From NCBI GenBank assembly GCA_003573635.1, contig QUTJ01031336.1, positions 1 to 10,950 on the forward strand: 10,950 bases of DNA, written 5' to 3'. Source of the stretch: Goniomonas avonlea. Taxonomy: Eukaryota; Cryptophyceae; Goniomonadida; Goniomonadaceae. Position 1 is the stretch's first letter. Each line of letters starts with the position of its first letter. The notes below the pieces were generated by a model. It worked only from the letters and a program-made list of their open reading frames with translations. It made no database searches and was not told where the DNA came from. Position numbers and translations under genes: made by a program. This document shows positions 6,912-10,950 of the stretch, piece after piece.

Positions 6912-8401
6912 ATGAGGGTCGGGAGGATCCTGTTGCCACAGCTGGCGCAGATGGTTTTGTCAAAGCCATATCTTCAACACGCAGGGAGAAAATCATTTAC
7001 TCCCTTGGCGCGTTCTTTTTCACTCCGAAGTGGCGATATCAGCGCCGTTGATGCCTTCGCAAAGCTCGAACGCCGAGGTGTGGTCGCGGTTCAGGGAGCG
7101 GACGCGACAAAGTTCTTGCATGGACTGACCACGAATGACATGGCCATACCCCTTGGGGCAGCTGTGTACACCAACTTTCTGGAACCCAAGGTGCGTGTGC
7201 GGTGTGTCTGGGTGTCCGCTGAGCTTCATTGGTCGGCAGGGGCGGCTCGTTTTCGATTGTGTGGCTTATCGCACCCCAGACTCCCCTAACGAGTCTCCTT
7301 GTTATCTTCTCGATTGTACAGCGTCCGAGTCCGGCAGTGTTGTCCGGCAACTTGCCAAGTTCAAGATTCGATCGAAGGTTCAGATCACCGATGTCTCAGA
7401 TCAGTTCGAGGTTTGGGTAGTTCTGGGCACGGGGGCCGACAATGTCGCCAAACAGTTCAATGGTCGTATGTTCCCAGATCCAAGAAATGCAAGGCTGGGT
7501 TTTCGAGGGTTGTTTCCAAAAGGAGAAACCCGTGCGTGCTGTGCTCAAACTTCGCAACTCTGACAACCGCTGCAGCAACGTTTGCTGGTGGGCTTCAGCA
7601 ATGTTCCGAGGATGCGTACGAAACATTCCGCATGTTGCAGGTATCTGTCGTGCCCTCCGCTACGAGCGCTGAAACTGTTGATATCACAGGGTGCATTCGA
7701 GTCGCCGATTGAAATGCCTCCTAGTACATTTCCGCTCGAGGCCAATCTGAACTTTTACCATGGAGTCAGTTTCACTAAGGGTTGTTACGTGGGTCAGGAG
7801 CTGATTGCGCGTACTCACTTCAAAGTGAGCGTGTCCCTGTGATTTCTCTCTGTCGTCTAATTTCCACCAGGGTGCCATTCGGAAGCGATTAGTCCCCATC
7901 ATCGCACTGCCCTCCGAGCCCTTATCCAATATCGACACGACGCAGCCGTGCTTAGGTTTGATCAAGGGGCTCCCGGATGAACTTCATCGAGCAATTTCGG
8001 CCTCGGTGCGGTTGCCACCAACGGGGTCACGGCTGACTTTGGGGGAATCTGCGCAAGGCGGCAAGATTGTGCACGGTGGTGGGGCGGTTGGTGTTGCAAT
8101 GGTACGTCTCCATGCTGTTGACTGTGGGAGTGTGAGAGATTGTGCGGCAGTCCCTAGTGCACACAAGACAGGGCTGCGAAAACTTGTGCACCGCCAACCC
8201 TCACACCTACAGGCGCGCTTGGAGCACCTTGCCGCCGTGGCTTCAGACTCCCCGTACCCTGTCGGCACCGCACGGGCCCCAACTGAAAATGATAGCGAGG
8301 ATGATTCCGAAAATGCTACTGTCACGTCAGAGCCGTCGTTGGGGGATGCTCAGATTGCTGTTGTGCTGCCACACTGGTGGGAGCAGCGCGATCAGAAGTG
8401 A
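6912..8401 (+). CDS. IBA57: IBA57 / CAF17 mitochondrial Fe-S cluster assembly factor (YgfZ/GcvT-like)
   Basis: IBA57 works with ISCA1/ISCA2 in the mitochondrial matrix to mature [4Fe-4S] proteins and has a tetrahydrofolate-binding GcvT-like fold. Exons: 6912-7190, 7240-7531, 7576-7640, 7690-7824, 7871-8101 and 8213-8401 (TGA). Introns are 49, 44, 49, 46 and 111 nt; the second is phase 1, the rest phase 0. The product has 396 residues. The first 40 residues are Arg/Ser/Leu-rich without acids until RSGD, like a mitochondrial presequence. [20 protein letters not shown] opens the folate-binding domain. The family signature KGCYVGQE lies at 242-249 in exon 4, followed by RTHFKGAIRKRL across the next junction. 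The C-terminus VVLPHWWEQ resembles the human end. An acidic Ser/Asp/Glu/Asn-rich insert (about 357-376) is unusual. The 111-nt last intron is stop-free and a multiple of three, but family alignment favours removing it. Confidence 0.95.
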
Positions 8402-8770
8402 TATTGAAGTTTTGGTCGAACTTCGATTGAAATTGATCGGAAGTCTGTGATGCGAGCAGCTCCTGCAGTCAGGTTGTGGAGACTTCTGCTCTCAGGTCTG
8501 CGGCCAGTCGCCACAGGGAGGTTGCGAAGTCATCAATGAATCCAGACACCATACTGTGGGTTGAACTCCATGGGGCTCTGGAACAAAACACTCCAGGTTC
8601 CTCGGAAAATGCCCTTGAGCTAGCTGCCATGTAGCCAATGACTCGGACTTGGCAAAAGCATCTGGTTCATCACGCTTAGCTCATCAGCTCATCCAAACCA
8701 CCCCGTCCTCACTCAACCGGAAAATCCCAACTCAAGGGTTCCGCTTTCGAAATCGACCCGCCCAAAATTA
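8402..8770. other. Intergenic spacer IBA57 - fatty alcohol oxidase
   Basis: This 369-bp spacer between two genes in the same direction must hold the 3' end of IBA57 and the promoter of the next gene. No frame, repeat or recognisable control motif stands out. The start context at 8771 (AATTAATGG) has G at +4. Confidence 0.5.
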
Positions 8771-10950
8771 ATGGCTGAAACTTGGAGAAGCCTCATCACA
8801 TTAGTGCTGGAGGCCGATCCAAGACTGGTCGCTGGAACATGTGCCACCACGGTTGTGATTGGTTGGTGGATGCTGAAACCTGCCACGAAATGGGTCGTGC
8901 CGATTGAGTACACGAAGGAGTTCGGGAAGGAGGCCTCCATTTCGGCGAACGAGTACACCACACTGGCAAGCATTGTCGATACTTTTGTTCCAGAGGTCGA
9001 GTTCGACGCAGCGACAGAGAAGCAGGCCAGAGCTGTTGCTCCTGACATTCCTGTCAAGGAGCTTGCTGAATTCTTCCAGCGTAGTGGCAGCCAAATGGGC
9101 GTACCAAGGGAGGTCAGTTTTTTGATCCGTCGAATCGGCTTATTCATGGTCATTGCAGGTTGCTTTGGCGATGAAATCTAACCTCCCTGCGCACTCTTAC
9201 GCTGGGTTGAAGCTTGTTTTTTGGCTCTGCAGCACTCGCATTGGCAGCTTCCTTCTAGCTGGCCGCATCACCCCTTTTGCGTGCCTGTCTCGTACCACAA
9301 GAGAGCGCGTTCTCCTTGGCTGGGGCAGTTCCAGGCTTCAGGCGAAGCGAACCTTTTTTACGGCTGTCAAGGGCTTGAGTATTGCCACCGCCTACACTCT
9401 CATTGGACCAGACGGGAAGAATGTGAATTGGAAAGGTCAGGATTCTTGCGCTACGCCCTTTCGGGTGACTGACAATTCTCACAGCGCTCGGTTTCAACGG
9501 TTCTGGACCTAAGGCAAAGACAAGCCCGCCTCAAATTGCGATTACCAAAGTGGAGGCGGGCACCACTCTCGAGTGTGACGTAGTAGTTGTCGGTTCTGGT
9601 GCTGGCGGCGGAGTGGTTGCGGGACAATTGGCGCAGCAAGGATTCAACGTCATCGTTCTCGAGGTGCGCTGTCTTGCCAAGCAGCTACGAGTTCACACCA
9701 CACGCAGAAAGGTCAATACGTACCGGAAGGTGACATGCCGCTGAGTGAGAAAGCAGCCAACGTGAGGATGTTCGACCGCGCTGCGTTGCTGGGTTCTGAT
9801 GATGCCTCCATTGCGAGTAAGTCTTTCATATCAACCCATGGCCACTAGATATACTTGGTAATATCCCCAGTGATCGTCCATTTCTCGACCTAGGCCCAGG
9901 GCCAGACTCTCTCTATGCCTTAGATGGGTCTGTGGCCGCTCAGCGGTTCCTGAATGGCTTGAATCCCCCCCCCCCCTCTCTCTCTTAGAGCGAGTGGTTT
10001 TGAACTAAGCAGCGTTTAACACCTGTCCATGTTTTTGGAACACTCCATCCCATGCCCCACCACTGTGGCACATGATCTCCCTCTTTGCGCGAATTGCGCT
10101 AGCTCTCTCAGAGCCGGTAGACCAATGTCGCCCTCGCCGTGCCCCGGTTGTGGCTGAGCAAACAAATTGCAGTGTCGCCTTTGCCGTGCCCCAGTTGTCG
10201 CAGAGCTACCAGTTGCAATGTCGCCCTTGCCGTGCCCCAGTTGCCGCAGAGCTACCAGTTCTAATGTCGCCCTTGCCGTGCTCCAGTTGTTGCACGAGGC
10301 GGTAGAGAAACAGTCGCAGTGTCGCCCTTGCCGTGCCCAATCCACTGCCCCTCACCGTGCCCCAGTCCTCGCAGGCTCGGTTGTTGGCGGCGGGACCACA
10401 GTCAATTGGTGCGCTTCGTTCCGCACTCCCGGCCCGGTGCGCGAGGAGTGGGCCAAGCAAGGCCTGGACCTGTACACCTCGCCGCAGTACGACAAGGCCC
10501 TCGACGCCGTGTGCGAGCGCATCAACGTCCACACTGACGGCATCCAGCACGGGCCGCACAGCCGCGTCGTTGAGCGCGGGTGCGTGATTCGCGTCTCCTC
10601 TTGCTTTTTCGGACGTCTGCTGACAGAGAGGCACGGCCAAATGATTCGCTCAGGTCGTGGCGATAGTGTCAGCTGGAGGTTTTACGCCCATGATCTCCGT
10701 GCCTGAATCGCGGAGCTACGTGATAGAAAACCGATAGCCAATTGGTGAAGTCCGCGTTGTGAATGGCAGACTCCCCATTCAACGCACTCTAGCGCCAACG
10801 CGCACGCAGATGCGAGTGCTTGGGCATGAAAGTGGAAGTGATCCCACAGAACACCCGAGGCGCTGGCGAGCACCACAGCTGCGGGAGCTGTGTCTTTGGG
10901 TGCGTCTGGGCCCATTCGAGTTGCCTGTGTCTTTGGGTGCGTCTGGGCCC
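8771..10950 (+). CDS. FAO: Long-chain fatty alcohol oxidase (GMC-type flavoprotein), 3' end missing
   Basis: The family is a membrane-bound FAD enzyme that oxidises long-chain alcohols to aldehydes with O2, forming H2O2; it is known from plants, fungi and protists. Visible exons: 8771-9112, 9159-9435, 9485-9663, 9708-9816, 10366-10579 and 10810-10899. Introns are 46, 49, 44, 549 and 230 nt, then a donor at 10900. About 403 residues are visible; the family usually has about 700. The N-terminal region has the family's DTFVPEVEFD stretch and hydrophobic segments (about 17-34 and 130-150). NWKALGFNG spans the second junction. The FAD-binding GSGAGGG starts at 243, with the ribose-binding acid E266. 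ILAGSVVGGGTTVNWCASF (303-321) is the conserved second FAD/GMC block. HHSCGSCVFG matches the Cys-rich family motif. The fourth intron carries a minisatellite spanning its own acceptor. Identity is strong, and the junctions follow from frame continuity and family similarity. Confidence 0.93.
9965..9984 (+). repeat. C-run followed by CT microsatellite in FAO intron 4
   Basis: A run of about twelve C is followed by four CT repeats. It is short and prone to slippage and to sequencing error. It lies inside the 549-nt intron 9817-10365, left of the 46-bp array. Confidence 0.8.
10122..10365 (+). repeat. 46-bp minisatellite in FAO intron 4, containing the acceptor site
   Basis: Five copies of a unit AATGTCGCCCTTGCCGTGCC plus CCAGTTGYCGCAGAGCTACC and a few more bases. 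The ATGTCG/GTGTCG anchor spacings are 47, 46, 46 and 55. The block CCGTGCCCCAG that ends each unit is the same 11 bases that end the intron at 10365, and the following CGCAG is shared with the exon. The array therefore runs through the true 3' splice site. Confidence 0.88.
10889..10950 (+). repeat. 37-bp direct repeat across a donor site at the window edge
   Basis: The 25-base block TGTGTCTTTGG / GTGCGTCTGGGCCC (slash marks the predicted exon-intron border at 10899/10900) occurs at 10889-10913 and again, identically, at 10926-10950, where the window ends. The period is 37 bp, and more copies may lie beyond the edge. Confidence 0.85.

Noticed and set aside
9871-9879. Microexon after the acceptor at 9870 supplying residues before LAGS in the fatty alcohol oxidase
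   Set aside because: No valid donor follows; direct joining of 9816 to 10366 gives the correct phase and the conserved ILAGS.

Overview
The window is nuclear DNA from an intron-rich microbial eukaryote. Every multi-exon gene shows GT-AG introns, with donors often GTGCGT and acceptors mostly CAG, and most introns are only 40-57 nt. The gene set (ALG5, RFC3, IBA57, a long-chain alcohol oxidase and a single-domain voltage-gated-type channel) would fit an alga or an alga-like or fungus-like protist. The sequence alone does not fix the lineage. I see no bacterial operon, mobile element, CRISPR array, tRNA or rRNA.

Layout, left to right. 1-962 is low-complexity DNA (an 82-nt pure pyrimidine run and a 9-bp repeat) with no convincing gene. 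963-2081 (minus) is a three-exon cation-channel-like gene with S1-S6 and a pore loop. A 152-bp divergent spacer follows. 2234-5104 (plus) is a 12-exon ALG5 (dolichyl-phosphate beta-glucosyltransferase) whose first six exons encode an unexpected hydrophobic N-terminal extension. 5105-5679 has a degenerate repeat and no recognisable gene. 5680-6780 (minus) is RFC3, an intronless clamp-loader subunit. A 131-bp divergent spacer with E2F-like and MSA-like sequences separates it from IBA57 (6912-8401, plus, six exons), a mitochondrial Fe-S assembly factor. 8402-8770 is an intergenic spacer. 8771 to the right edge (plus) is a fatty alcohol oxidase, cut off by the window end.

The five genes belong to unrelated pathways: ion transport, ER N-glycosylation, DNA replication, mitochondrial Fe-S assembly and lipid oxidation. 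They form two tightly spaced divergent pairs rather than a functional cluster.

The most unusual signal is in the introns. Of the 23 introns I could delimit, 15 are 57 nt or shorter, and the four longest (275, 313, 541 and 549 nt) each carry their own unrelated tandem-repeat array. In at least two of these, and at a third junction at the right edge, the repeat unit includes the splice junction itself plus a few exon bases. This creates serial decoy splice sites, one of them in frame. It looks like intron growth by local tandem duplication across exon-intron boundaries. The channel also has Arg at the position where cation channels normally carry the selectivity-filter Glu or Asp.
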